Source: Rhizobium aethiopicum (GTDB taxonomy: Bacteria > Pseudomonadota > Alphaproteobacteria > Rhizobiales > Rhizobiaceae). From it: a DNA stretch of 64,000 bases. Under the pieces are notes generated by a model that saw nothing but the letters and a program-made list of their open reading frames with translations, was not told the DNA's origin and did no database searches. The position numbers and the translations under genes were made by a program. Numbering within the stretch: position 1 is the stretch's first letter; every line of letters starts with the position of its first letter. Of this stretch, positions 51,154 through 59,417 are shown in pieces. Location of the stretch: assembly GCF_014197535.1 (NCBI RefSeq), contig NZ_JACIFV010000015.1:1-64000 (forward strand). The letters run 5' to 3'.

Positions 51154-51990
51154 TTACAAGGACCAGAGGCGCTGGGCATTGGCGAAGAGCAGCTTGGACC
51201 GCTCCGCCTCGCTGCTGCCGGAGATGACGGCGTGGGTCGCTGCAACCCAGGTGGAAAGGCCGCCGCCGAGCGTGCAGACCGGCCAGTCGCTGCCCCAGAC
51301 GACACGATCCCAGCCGAAACTTGCGATGACATGTTCGATATAGGGCGTCAGCGTCTGTGCTGTCCATGTCTGCGCATCCGCATAGGCGACGACGCCTGAT
51401 ATCTTGCAGATCACGTTCGGCCGGCGGGCGATCTCCGAAATGCCGGCCTTCCATGGCTCGAAGGCATCGGAGCCGATATCGGGCACGCCGCAATGATCGA
51501 GGACGAACTGAACGTCGGGCGCGAGATCGACGAGAGCGGTGACGCGACCGGCCTGATGCGGCAATGTGCAGAGGTCGAAGGTCAGGCCGCTGCCACCGAT
51601 GCGCCGGATGTTGTCTCGAAACAGGACGCCTTCCGAGACGGTGTCGGGCACGACATGCAGCACGCGGCGGAATCCCTTGACGAAGGGATCGGCCTTCTGC
51701 CGCTCGAGATAGGCGGCAAAGCCTTCCTCCTCGGGACGGCAGGAGACAATCGCCCCGGCAATCAGGTTGCCTTGCCTTTTGGCGAGAGAGGCAATGTGAT
51801 CGGTCTCGGCCTGCATGACGGCCGGATCGACATCGACCTCCATATGCAGCGCCGTCGTAATGCCGCAGCGCCGCGCCTCGGCCGCATAGGTCTCATAGAG
51901 AAAGTCACGATCGAGAGCCGGCACGCCAGAGAGCCAGGGATAAGAAAGCGCCGACCGGTCGATGATGTGCACGTGGGTGTCGATGAGCAC
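51154..51990 (-). CDS. Amidohydrolase-family lactonase (L-fuconolactonase-like)
   Basis: A 278-residue amidohydrolase-2 TIM barrel. Metal and catalytic residues are visible as LIDTHVHI (HxH), TALHMEVDV, VLDHCGVPDI and VVWGSDWPVC (catalytic Asp). This subgroup opens sugar lactones such as L-fucono-lactone. It begins with GTG at 51990 behind GGAGGAGG. It lies near an L-fuconate dehydratase (53976) and an SDR, and downstream of a same-strand IclR gene, so it probably hydrolyses the lactone in the L-fucose route. The exact sugar is inferred. Confidence 0.75.
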   Translation of the reverse strand: MLIDTHVHIIDRSALSYPWLSGVPALDRDFLYETYAAEARRCGITTALHMEVDVDPAVMQAETDHIASLAKRQGNLIAGAIVSCRPEEEGFAAYLERQKADPFVKGFRRVLHVVPDTVSEGVLFRDNIRRIGGSGLTFDLCTLPHQAGRVTALVDLAPDVQFVLDHCGVPDIGSDAFEPWKAGISEIARRPNVICKISGVVAYADAQTWTAQTLTPYIEHVIASFGWDRVVWGSDWPVCTLGGGLSTWVAATHAVISGSSEAERSKLLFANAQRLWSL

Positions 51991-52077
51991 GTTTTCCTCC
52001 TCCAGGATGGCTTTGCCGCACCCTATTTCTCATGAATGGATTATTCAAATAGAAATTCCCAAGCTCCTCCCACCTGT

Positions 52078-52863
52078 TCAGCCGGAATTGACGACATCCG
52101 CTCCGGCCAGCAGCGAAAGCTGAGCGGCGGTCTTCTGTATCAGCGTGATTGTCTGGGTGATGTCGGGAGCAGACGGCGCGTTGACAAGAGCAATGAAGGG
52201 GCAGGTCAGGGCGGCGATGCAACGTCGATCCGGCCCGAGAACCGGCGCCGACAGATTGTAGACGCCGGACGTCTGAGCGCTCGCCATCATCTCGTAGCCA
52301 CGCTCGCGGATCTGGTGGAGACGATCGTAGAATTCGGCGCCGAGGTCTATATCGGCGCGGTTGCGCGCATGCTCCGATATCATCATCTCCCGCTCCTCGT
52401 CGCTGCGGAAGGCGAGCAGTACATGCCCCGAGCCAGTGTCGAACAGGCTGATATGGGCGCCGATGCGGATCGAGAAGCCCCAATAGTCCGGCGCTTCCTG
52501 CTGGGCGATGACAACGGCGGCGCCCCGGTCGAAGACGGCGAGATGATTGGCCTGGCGTGTGCGCTGGGCGAGATCGCGCATTAGCGGCGTGGCGTAGGAG
52601 GCAAGCCGGCGCACAGGCGCATGCAATTGCGCAAGGCCGAAGAGCTTCAGCGTCAGCGAATAGCGATCGCCATCCAGCCGGGTGACGTAACCGCGACGCA
52701 CCAGCCGGTCAAGCATGCGGTAGAATTCATTGGGACTGCGGTCGAGCCGCTTGGCGATCTCAGCCTGGGTAAGGCCGCTGTCGACGCCGGCGAGCAGCTC
52801 CAGGATATCGAGGCCCTTGTCAAGCGCAGGAGCGCGATAGCGGTCTGACTCGTCGGTCTCCAT
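52078..52863 (-). CDS. IclR-family transcriptional regulator
   Basis: A 261-residue regulator with an N-terminal winged HTH at about residues 12-70 (ALDKGLDILELLAGVDSG, LTQAEIAKRLDRSPNEFYRM) and a C-terminal effector domain (YNLSAPVLGPDRRCIAALTC). ATG 52863 has AGGAGGAAGG upstream. It is divergent from the SDR-fuconate dehydratase operon and just upstream of the lactonase. It probably controls this sugar-acid pathway, sensing an intermediate. Confidence 0.88.
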   Translation of the reverse strand: METDESDRYRAPALDKGLDILELLAGVDSGLTQAEIAKRLDRSPNEFYRMLDRLVRRGYVTRLDGDRYSLTLKLFGLAQLHAPVRRLASYATPLMRDLAQRTRQANHLAVFDRGAAVVIAQQEAPDYWGFSIRIGAHISLFDTGSGHVLLAFRSDEEREMMISEHARNRADIDLGAEFYDRLHQIRERGYEMMASAQTSGVYNLSAPVLGPDRRCIAALTCPFIALVNAPSAPDITQTITLIQKTAAQLSLLAGADVVNSG

Positions 52864-52948
52864 TCCTTCCTCCTGTGAATATTATTCTGCATATACGCAG
52901 AACCACCGCCGGCAAAGGAAAACTTCACGCTTGACCCTTGGCCAATCG

Positions 52949-52972
52949 TCTGTTTGTCTATAAACAGACAAA
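52949..52972. promoter_or_regulatory. Nested palindromes between the IclR and SDR genes
   Basis: TCTGTTT (52949-52955) and AAACAGA (52962-52968) form a perfect inverted repeat; TTTGTCT (52953-52959) and AGACAAA (52966-52972) form a second, overlapping one. It is the likely operator of the IclR regulator. The gap 52864-53163 (300 bases) holds no other feature I can support. Confidence 0.55.
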
Positions 52973-53163
52973 TCATAATTGAAGACAGCCGATCAGCAGA
53001 AACGACGAGAGGCGAGGCTTCGTGCCTTGGTCCAGACCGGACGAAACGCGCAACGAGAGAAAATGGCAGGCTCTGATGGACGCCCTATTCCATCACCGCT
53101 CGGCCTTCGGCAAGATAACCGCATGCATCGTCTCATGTAGACAATCCAGAAGAGGCCCGTGAC

Positions 53164-53898
53164 ATGACAAACAGACTTTCCGGCAAGACCGTTCTCATCA
53201 CCGCGGCCGGCCAGGGCATTGGCCGGGCGACGGCGGCAGCCTTTGCGGCGGCCGGCGCCAAGGTCCATGCCACCGACATCAACACCGATGCGCTGGCGAC
53301 CCTTGCCGCGGAAACCGGCGTCTCCACCCATAAGCTCAACGTGCTCGATGGGGATGCAGTCACGGCGCTCGTCGCCGAAATTGGCACTGTAGACGTTCTG
53401 TTCAACTGCGCCGGCTTCGTCCATGCTGGCTCGATCCTGGAAATGCCGGATTCCGACCTCGAATTCGCTTTCGACCTCAACGTCAAGGCGATGATCCGCA
53501 CCATCCGGGCGGTGCTGCCCGGCATGCTCGAACGCAAGGACGGGTCGATCATCAACATGGCCTCCGTCGCCTCCAGCATCAAGGGCGTGCCGAATCGCTT
53601 CGCCTATGGCGTCACCAAGGCGGCGGTCATCGGTCTTACCAAATCGGTCGCCGCCGATTATGTTGCTCAAGGCATCCGCTGCAATGCCATCTGCCCAGGC
53701 ACAGTGGAAAGTCCATCCTTGCAGGACCGCATGCGCGCCCAAGGCGATTACGATGCGGCACGCTCCGCCTTCATCGCCCGCCAGCCAATGGGCCGGCTCG
53801 GCACGCCGGAAGAGATCGCCGATCTCGCCGTCTATCTCGCCGGCGCTACCTACACTTCGGGCCAGGCGATCGCCATCGACGGCGGCTGGACGATCTGA
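53164..53898 (+). CDS. SDR-family dehydrogenase, probably 2-keto-3-deoxy-L-fuconate dehydrogenase
   Basis: A 244-residue short-chain dehydrogenase. Its NAD(P) motif is TAAGQGIGRATAAAF; Asp in VHATDINTD favours NAD over NADP. The catalytic Ser is in INMASVASSIKG and the Tyr-Lys in FAYGVTKAAVIG. The C-terminal tail is GQAIAIDGGWTI. It is followed 77 bases later by L-fuconate dehydratase, whose product is the expected substrate; the oxidised diketo acid would then be cleaved by an enzyme not found in the window. The substrate is inferred from context and resemblance. Confidence 0.75.
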   Translation: MTNRLSGKTVLITAAGQGIGRATAAAFAAAGAKVHATDINTDALATLAAETGVSTHKLNVLDGDAVTALVAEIGTVDVLFNCAGFVHAGSILEMPDSDLEFAFDLNVKAMIRTIRAVLPGMLERKDGSIINMASVASSIKGVPNRFAYGVTKAAVIGLTKSVAADYVAQGIRCNAICPGTVESPSLQDRMRAQGDYDAARSAFIARQPMGRLGTPEEIADLAVYLAGATYTSGQAIAIDGGWTI

Positions 53899-53975
53899 CG
53901 TCGGCTCGTGACGCCGCCGGCAGACCGCCGGCCGAACCGGCTATCGCAATTGGCCCATAAATCGGGAGGAACAAC

Positions 53976-55253
53976 ATGACCCGCATCACCGACCTTCGCG
54001 TCTTCGATCTCCGCTTTCCCACCTCGCAAAGCCTGGACGGATCCGATGCGATGAATCCCGATCCCGACTATTCGGCCGCTTATGTCGTTCTCGATACGGA
54101 TGTCCCGGGCCTTGCCGGCCATGGCCTGACCTTCACCATTGGCCGCGGCAACGACATCTGCTGCATGGCGATCGAAGCGATGCGCCACCTCGTCGTCGGG
54201 TCCGATCTCGGCGAGGTTCTTGCCCATTCCGGCAAATTCTGGCGGCATCTGACCAGCGACAGCCAGTTACGCTGGATCGGCCCGGAAAAGGGCGCCATTC
54301 ACCTGGCGACCGGCGCGGTCGTCAACGCCGTCTGGGATCTGCTCGCCAAACAGGCCGGCAAGCCGGTCTGGCGGCTCGTCGCCGACATGTCGCCGGAAGA
54401 GATCGCCGATATCGTCGACTACCGCTACCTCACCGACGTGCTGACGCGCGATGAAGCGGTCGCTGTCCTCAAGAAGGCGGAAGCCGGCAAGGCGGAACGG
54501 ATCGCCATTCTCGAAAAGGAGGGCTACGCCTGCTATACGACTTCGGCCGGCTGGCTGGGTTATGAGGACGAGAAATTGCGCCGGCTCTGCCAGGAAGCGA
54601 TCGATGCCGGCTTCAACCATATCAAGATGAAGGTCGGCCGCGATCTCGACGACGATATCCGCCGTCTGAGGATAGCCCGCGAAGTGATCGGTCCCGATCG
54701 TTACCTGATGATCGACGCCAACCAGGTCTGGGACGTGGGTCAGGCGATCGACTGGGTCAAGGCGCTTGCTTTCGCCAAGCCCTTCTTCATCGAAGAACCC
54801 ACAAGCCCCGACGATGTCGCCGGCCACCGCAAGATCCGCCAGGCAATCGGCCCGGTGAAGGTCGCGACCGGCGAGATGTGCCAGAACCGCATTATGTTCA
54901 AGCAATTCATCGCCGAAGGCGCGATCGACATCGTCCAGATTGATTCCTGCCGTATGGGAGGGCTGAACGAGGTCCTCTCTGTCCTGCTGATCGCCGCCAA
55001 GTTCGGCCTGCCGGTCTGGCCGCATGCCGGCGGCGTCGGCCTCTGCGAATATGTGCAGCATCTGTCGATGATCGATTATGTAGCGGTGTCGGGCACCAAG
55101 GAAGGCCGCGTCATCGAATATGTCGATCACCTGCACGAACATTTCCTCGATCCCTGCCGGATCGAGAACGCCGCCTATATGCCGCCGACGCTGCCGGGAT
55201 TTTCCATCGAGATGAAGCCGGCTTCGATCAGCAACTATACGTTCCGGGGCTGA
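53976..55253 (+). CDS. L-fuconate dehydratase (enolase superfamily)
   Basis: A 425-residue enolase-superfamily enzyme that removes water from L-fuconate to form 2-keto-3-deoxy-L-fuconate. Mg ligands and catalytic residues are seen as the KxK motif (Lys217, Lys219 in HIKMKVG), Asp247-x-Asn249 (MIDANQ), Glu273 (FIEEPT), Glu300 (TGEM) and His350 (WPHAGG). CYTTSAGWLGYEDEK is typical of fuconate dehydratases. GGGAGGAAC precedes the ATG. The closest relatives also accept related sugar acids such as L-galactonate. Confidence 0.85.
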   Translation: MTRITDLRVFDLRFPTSQSLDGSDAMNPDPDYSAAYVVLDTDVPGLAGHGLTFTIGRGNDICCMAIEAMRHLVVGSDLGEVLAHSGKFWRHLTSDSQLRWIGPEKGAIHLATGAVVNAVWDLLAKQAGKPVWRLVADMSPEEIADIVDYRYLTDVLTRDEAVAVLKKAEAGKAERIAILEKEGYACYTTSAGWLGYEDEKLRRLCQEAIDAGFNHIKMKVGRDLDDDIRRLRIAREVIGPDRYLMIDANQVWDVGQAIDWVKALAFAKPFFIEEPTSPDDVAGHRKIRQAIGPVKVATGEMCQNRIMFKQFIAEGAIDIVQIDSCRMGGLNEVLSVLLIAAKFGLPVWPHAGGVGLCEYVQHLSMIDYVAVSGTKEGRVIEYVDHLHEHFLDPCRIENAAYMPPTLPGFSIEMKPASISNYTFRG

Positions 55254-55313
55254 GGAACCAGTGCCAGCGGCGCGCTCGTCCCCGCCAGAACCCGGAGAAG
55301 GAATTCGCGGCTC

Positions 55314-56207
55314 TCAAACCAGCATCGACTGCTGGGCGAAGATACCCGCCATCGCGCCTTGCCATGATGCCGTGGTGACCGAGGGCATTCCGGGATTGGC
55401 GAGGTCGCCGGCGGCGTAGATGCCGGGGATGCTGGTCTCGCGGCGCTCATCGACCTTGAGGGCGATGCCGCTGGGCGTATCGACTGTGGCGAGCCCCAGT
55501 GATTCATGCAGGCTGGCGGACGGCTTGTTGCGCGGATGGGCGAACAGGATGTCGACCGCAACATCGGGGCCGGTATCGAGTTTGACGGTGGCGCCATGGC
55601 CACCGTGATGGGCGATCCCGGTGACCCGGCCCTCGACAACAGGTATGTTGCGACTTGCCAGATCGGCCCGGATATCGGGCGGAATGTCGTGACCATCGGC
55701 GAACAGCGTCAACCTGTCGGTCCAATCGTGGAAAAGCCTGGCCTGGTTGTGCGACTGCCGGCCGGACCAGACGAGGCCCCAATGCTGGCCGGCGACTTCA
55801 AAGCCGTCGCAATAGGGGCAGGGCACGATGGAGGTGCCCCAGCTTTCGGCAAAGCCCGGAACATCAGGCATCTGGTCCGCGATGCCATAGCTCAGGATCA
55901 CGCGGCGCGCCTTGAGGCCTTCGCCATCGCTAGTGAGGACTGAGAAGTTGTCGATGGCGCCGGAGACACTTTCGGCCCGGCCACTGACCAGCTTGATCGT
56001 GGGATAACGCGCCAGCTGCTGCCGCGCCTCGGCCAGGATGTCCAGCGGCGGCTTGTGATCGTGGCCGAGCAGACCATGCGAGTGGCCGGCGAAGCGATTG
56101 CGCGGCAGGCCGGTATCGAGAACGGAGACCTTGCGGCGGGCACGGCCGAGCTGCAAAGCGGCGGCGAGACCGGCAAAGCTGCCGCCGATGATGATGACGT
56201 CATCCAT
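55314..56207 (-). CDS. Thioredoxin-reductase-like NAD(P)/FAD oxidoreductase
   Basis: A 297-residue flavoprotein of the TrxB fold. The FAD motif is DDVIIIGGSFAGLAAALQLG, a redox-type CPYCDGFE segment lies near the centre, and IPGIYAAGDLANPGMPS binds the flavin at the C-terminus. The NADPH-binding glycine motif is weak (WGLVWSGRQS), so the electron donor and substrate are unclear. Such proteins are often annotated as thioredoxin reductases but sit beside no thioredoxin. ATG 56207 opens on the FAD motif. It is divergent from a TetR gene that probably regulates it. Confidence 0.8.
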   Translation of the reverse strand: MDDVIIIGGSFAGLAAALQLGRARRKVSVLDTGLPRNRFAGHSHGLLGHDHKPPLDILAEARQQLARYPTIKLVSGRAESVSGAIDNFSVLTSDGEGLKARRVILSYGIADQMPDVPGFAESWGTSIVPCPYCDGFEVAGQHWGLVWSGRQSHNQARLFHDWTDRLTLFADGHDIPPDIRADLASRNIPVVEGRVTGIAHHGGHGATVKLDTGPDVAVDILFAHPRNKPSASLHESLGLATVDTPSGIALKVDERRETSIPGIYAAGDLANPGMPSVTTASWQGAMAGIFAQQSMLV

Positions 56208-56271
56208 GGTAATGGGCTCCGTGTTGCGGATGGAGGACAGGATAAAATCCACTCTTGACTTGCATATTTTT

Positions 56272-56287
56272 GATACTGCATGGTATC
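56272..56287. promoter_or_regulatory. Candidate TetR operator between the oxidoreductase and TetR genes
   Basis: GATAC (56272-56276), TGCATG, then GTATC (56283-56287) is a perfect inverted repeat in the 121-base AT-rich divergent promoter region. A further GATAC occurs at 56304-56308. Confidence 0.5.
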
Positions 56288-56328
56288 GTAATGCTTTAAT
56301 AAAGATACTGTCAAGGATCATAATTGCC

Positions 56329-56976
56329 GTGACCGAAAATAGTCGAGGCCGGCGCGGCCGGCCAGCCAACGAGGCGCTAGGCCAAACGATAGTCGACGCA
56401 GCATACGAACTCTTTGTGGAATTGGGTTTTCAAGCGACGACATTGGACAAGGTCACCCAGCGAGCGAAGATATCCAAGCTCAGCATCTATCGGCACTTCG
56501 AGAACAAGGAGGCACTGTTCAGCGCGGCCGTCGCCGCCCGCTGCCATCAGTTTGCACCACAAGCCCTTTTTGAAGGTGTCGACGGTTCGGCCGAAGATCA
56601 ACTCATGGCGGTGGGATCATCCCTCCTTCGCACGCTGTTGAGCCCGGACGTCCGCAGTGTCGAAGCCATGGTCATGGCCGACAAGACGAATCAAAAGTCG
56701 TTAAGCAAGCTCCATTACGACGCCGGCCCCGCCCATGTCATCGCCCAAATCGAGGCCCTGTTGTATCGGTTGCACGCGAAGGCGGTTCTGAACGTGCCCG
56801 ATCCTCTCCTATCCGCCCGCTTGTTTGCCGCGCTTTTCAAAGGGTCCGATCTCCTGATTATCGCACGCTTCGATGAGGCGAGAGCAGAGGACGACAACGA
56901 AATTGAAGCCTATTGCCGGTCAGCTGTCGCCATGTTCATCGCCGCGCACGGTCGCAACGACCAAGCGGGGGGATAG
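56329..56976 (+). CDS. TetR/AcrR-family regulator
   Basis: A 215-residue protein with a TetR HTH at about residues 15-60 (IVDAAYELFVELGFQATTLD, ISKLSIYRHFENKEALF) and a TetR_C-like effector domain. It begins with GTG at 56329; the frame continues upstream to 56098 only as an antisense shadow of the oxidoreductase gene. It probably represses itself and the divergent oxidoreductase through the GATAC/GTATC palindrome. The methyltransferase follows 36 bases downstream. Confidence 0.85.
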   Translation: MTENSRGRRGRPANEALGQTIVDAAYELFVELGFQATTLDKVTQRAKISKLSIYRHFENKEALFSAAVAARCHQFAPQALFEGVDGSAEDQLMAVGSSLLRTLLSPDVRSVEAMVMADKTNQKSLSKLHYDAGPAHVIAQIEALLYRLHAKAVLNVPDPLLSARLFAALFKGSDLLIIARFDEARAEDDNEIEAYCRSAVAMFIAAHGRNDQAGG

Positions 56977-57012
56977 TCAGGTTAAAGAACGGATCACAAC
57001 AAGGATCATGGC

Positions 57013-57876
57013 ATGACAGAGAAAGATGTTTATCAGGAAGCCGACTGGAATGGCCAAAGCGGGGAGCGCTGGGTCGCCCACCAGGCCCGACTCGGCGCCA
57101 TGCTGGCGGTGTTCGGCCAGGCCGCGATCAAAGCCGCCGCGCCCGCGACGGGCGAGCGCGTGCTGGACGTCGGCTGCGGCGCAGGCGAGTCGAGTCTGGC
57201 ACTGGCCACCCTCGTCGGCAGGCAGGGCCAAGTGGTAGGCGTGGACATATCCGAGCCGATGATTGGCAGAGCGCGCGCCCTTGCGCCACAGGATATGTCG
57301 GTCGTGTTCCGAGTAGCCGACGCCAGCAGGGCCGAACTGCCCGAGGGCGCGTTCGACATCCTGTTCTCGCGTTTCGGGGTGATGTTCTTCGATGATCCGA
57401 CAGGAGCGTTCGCGCACATGCGCCGCGCGCTCCGGCCGGGCGGACGAGTCGCTTTCGTCTGCTGGCGCGGCGTGGCCGAGAACGATTGGATGCGCCTGCC
57501 GATGAGCGCAATCAAGGGCATCGTCCCACAGGCCGCGCCGCCCGGTCCCGAAGCGCCCGGCCCGTTCTCCTTCGGCGACCCGGAACGGGTGGCGCGCATC
57601 CTGACGGCGGCCGGCTTCACCGATACCGCTATCGCGCCCTTCGATGCGTCCGTTGTGTTTGGCAAGGGTCCGACGCGGGACGCGGCGATCGACGACGCGG
57701 TGGAGATGACGCTCGAGGTCGGCCCGCTGTCGCGCGTGCTCGCTGATCAGCCCGACGACATACGCGACCGCGCCTCGGTCGCGGTTCGTGCCGCCTTCGC
57801 GGGCTGCCCCGGTGAGCGGTCGGTGATGATCAACGGCGCGACATGGATCGTCACGGCGCGCAATCCGGCAAGCTGA
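57013..57876 (+). CDS. SAM-dependent class I methyltransferase
   Basis: A 287-residue methyltransferase with the SAM motif VLDVGCGAGESSLALA, acidic motif VVGVDISEPMI, and FDILFSRFGVMFFDDP and LRPGGRVAFVCWRG downstream. It resembles UbiE/Methyltransf_11 proteins. It lies 36 bases after the TetR gene and may share its transcript. The substrate is unknown. AAGGATCATGGC precedes the ATG. Confidence 0.85.
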   Translation: MTEKDVYQEADWNGQSGERWVAHQARLGAMLAVFGQAAIKAAAPATGERVLDVGCGAGESSLALATLVGRQGQVVGVDISEPMIGRARALAPQDMSVVFRVADASRAELPEGAFDILFSRFGVMFFDDPTGAFAHMRRALRPGGRVAFVCWRGVAENDWMRLPMSAIKGIVPQAAPPGPEAPGPFSFGDPERVARILTAAGFTDTAIAPFDASVVFGKGPTRDAAIDDAVEMTLEVGPLSRVLADQPDDIRDRASVAVRAAFAGCPGERSVMINGATWIVTARNPAS

Positions 57877-58020
57877 CAGGGATTGACCGGCGTTATGGCC
57901 CTCAACATGGCGCGGCGGGCAGAGCCTTGTTTGCGATCTCGCGACTGGGGAAAAAGAGCAGCAACGACGCCGATCGCCTGAGTAAATATCTCGCGCGCTT
58001 CGGCCTCAGATTCGAGGATA

Positions 58021-58404
58021 TCAGGAAAGCCGGACAGGGACTTTTTCTACTCTAGTCTTCTCGCCCCTCGATATATCCCAATATTCAACCTGCCCGCGAA
58101 CACCGAACGCCACTGAGAGAGCAATGGGTTCTGCCGAAAGCGGTTTCTTTATCTCGCACCCAATAAAGAAGCTCACGTTTGAATTTGGATCGATTTCTGA
58201 CTCTTCGATTCTGAAGCAAGTTGCAAAACGCAATCGATCGATTTCTCCGGATTCTGTAAGATATTTCCTTAATATATCCATCGCTTGCTCTTCCGGGCTC
58301 TTATGTGACTGGAGAGTTTCCCCATATATATAAATGACCGACATGAAAAATACGAAGAATAATACTATCCATCGATATAGAGCCTTACCAGACGGAAACT
58401 TCAT
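58021..58404 (-). CDS. Hypothetical protein with one N-terminal membrane segment
   Basis: A 127-residue protein. The N-terminal helix WIVLFFVFFMSVIYIYG (residues 12-28) is a membrane anchor or signal peptide, followed by a soluble domain with two Cys (residues 62 and 83). No family is recognised. The region is markedly more AT-rich than the rest of the window, pointing to acquired DNA. The ribosome site (AGGTACAG) is weak, so the start is uncertain. Confidence 0.5.
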   Translation of the reverse strand: MKFPSGKALYRWIVLFFVFFMSVIYIYGETLQSHKSPEEQAMDILRKYLTESGEIDRLRFATCFRIEESEIDPNSNVSFFIGCEIKKPLSAEPIALSVAFGVRGQVEYWDISRGEKTRVEKVPVRLS

Positions 58405-58871
58405 TCTGTACCTGTAGATGAGACTGATTTACGAGCGCACCGCAACAAGCGAAACTTGCAGAGTTCAGCCTTTAGTTTCAAAATGCTTTGGTTACTCGCC
58501 CATGTCAATGCCAGCATAACATGTATTTAGAATAATTTTGGCGGATTACTCATAGGCCACGAGGATACGTGTCTTGCTAAAATGCAAGAATTAGCAATAT
58601 TGAATATAAAAACTCTATCGAACACACCTGTCAAAGACGCTGCTGCCACTCTCTCCGAAATACAGAGCCTGTCCCGTTAGGACGAAAAACAGCCAGCCGC
58701 GGTTGTCAGGCCGATACGGCTACGGCAGCGACCCGCGCAAGCGGACGCCCCTGAACAACTCCTCGCGTGCCAAGAAGTATCCAATCGACAAGGTACTCTG
58801 TCCTTAGTGCTATCTCGTCGGATGCTGCTAAATGCGGTCAATCGCCGATCTTTGTGCCGACACGGCTGCCC
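58405..58871. other. AT-rich non-coding patch before soxG
   Basis: This stretch of 467 bases, with a drop in GC between about 58430 and 58640, shows no supportable gene. A plus-strand frame at about 58680-58805 reads GYGSDPRKRTPLNNSSRAKK and may be the remnant of a lost gene. No IS ends were recognised. Confidence 0.4.
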
Positions 58872-59417
58872 TCATGCACCATCCTTTTGAGCGCTCGCCG
58901 CCATATGTCTGAGTTCGTCCCAGAGGCTTTCCGCAAAACTGCGCAGAACGGTGAGCTCGAAGCTGTTCTCGCCGGTGCGGACGATCTGCACGGAGATATG
59001 GCCGACCATCGTCATCGCCGAACTGCCTTCCGCAAAGACGGCGGGATCGAGATCGACGGCGGTGCCCTTTGAAAGAAGCAGCCGCGAGGAGCGGCCTGAT
59101 ATGCCGATGCGCACGCGTCCGTGGCTCTGGTCCATGACGAAGGCTTTTCCCGCGAGTGCTGCCGCAAGGGCGGCAAGGCTGGCAGGCGAGAGCGGCTCAT
59201 CGCCGGCGACGAACCATTGGCGGAAGCCGGCCTTGCGGATCGAACTGTTGGTAAAGCCGGCTTTGGCCAATTCCGCGGCGAGTGCCGCCGGCTCAATCGC
59301 GCCGATCACGTGCAGGAGATGGCCTTCCGGCAGGGCCTCCAGCCGGATGCTTGCTCCGGAAGTGCCACTATATGCCGTCCCGGCAAGAACCGGTTTGTGC
59401 TGGGGAAGATCAGGCAT
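58872..59417 (-). CDS. soxG: Sarcosine oxidase, gamma subunit
   Basis: A 181-residue subunit of the heterotetrameric sarcosine oxidase. Typical regions are IRLEALPEGHLLHVIG and GDEPLSPASLAALAAAL, then DLDPAVFAEGSSAMTMVGHI and the end SFAESLWDELRHMAAS. It lacks cofactors and contacts the alpha subunit. ATG 59417 overlaps the end of soxA by eight bases. It is the last gene of soxBDAG. Confidence 0.92.
   Translation of the reverse strand: MPDLPQHKPVLAGTAYSGTSGASIRLEALPEGHLLHVIGAIEPAALAAELAKAGFTNSSIRKAGFRQWFVAGDEPLSPASLAALAAALAGKAFVMDQSHGRVRIGISGRSSRLLLSKGTAVDLDPAVFAEGSSAMTMVGHISVQIVRTGENSFELTVLRSFAESLWDELRHMAASAQKDGA

Noticed and set aside
57843..58055. Plus-strand 70-codon frame after the methyltransferase gene
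   Set aside because: It overlaps the end of the methyltransferase gene, has no ribosome site and resembles nothing; perhaps a remnant.
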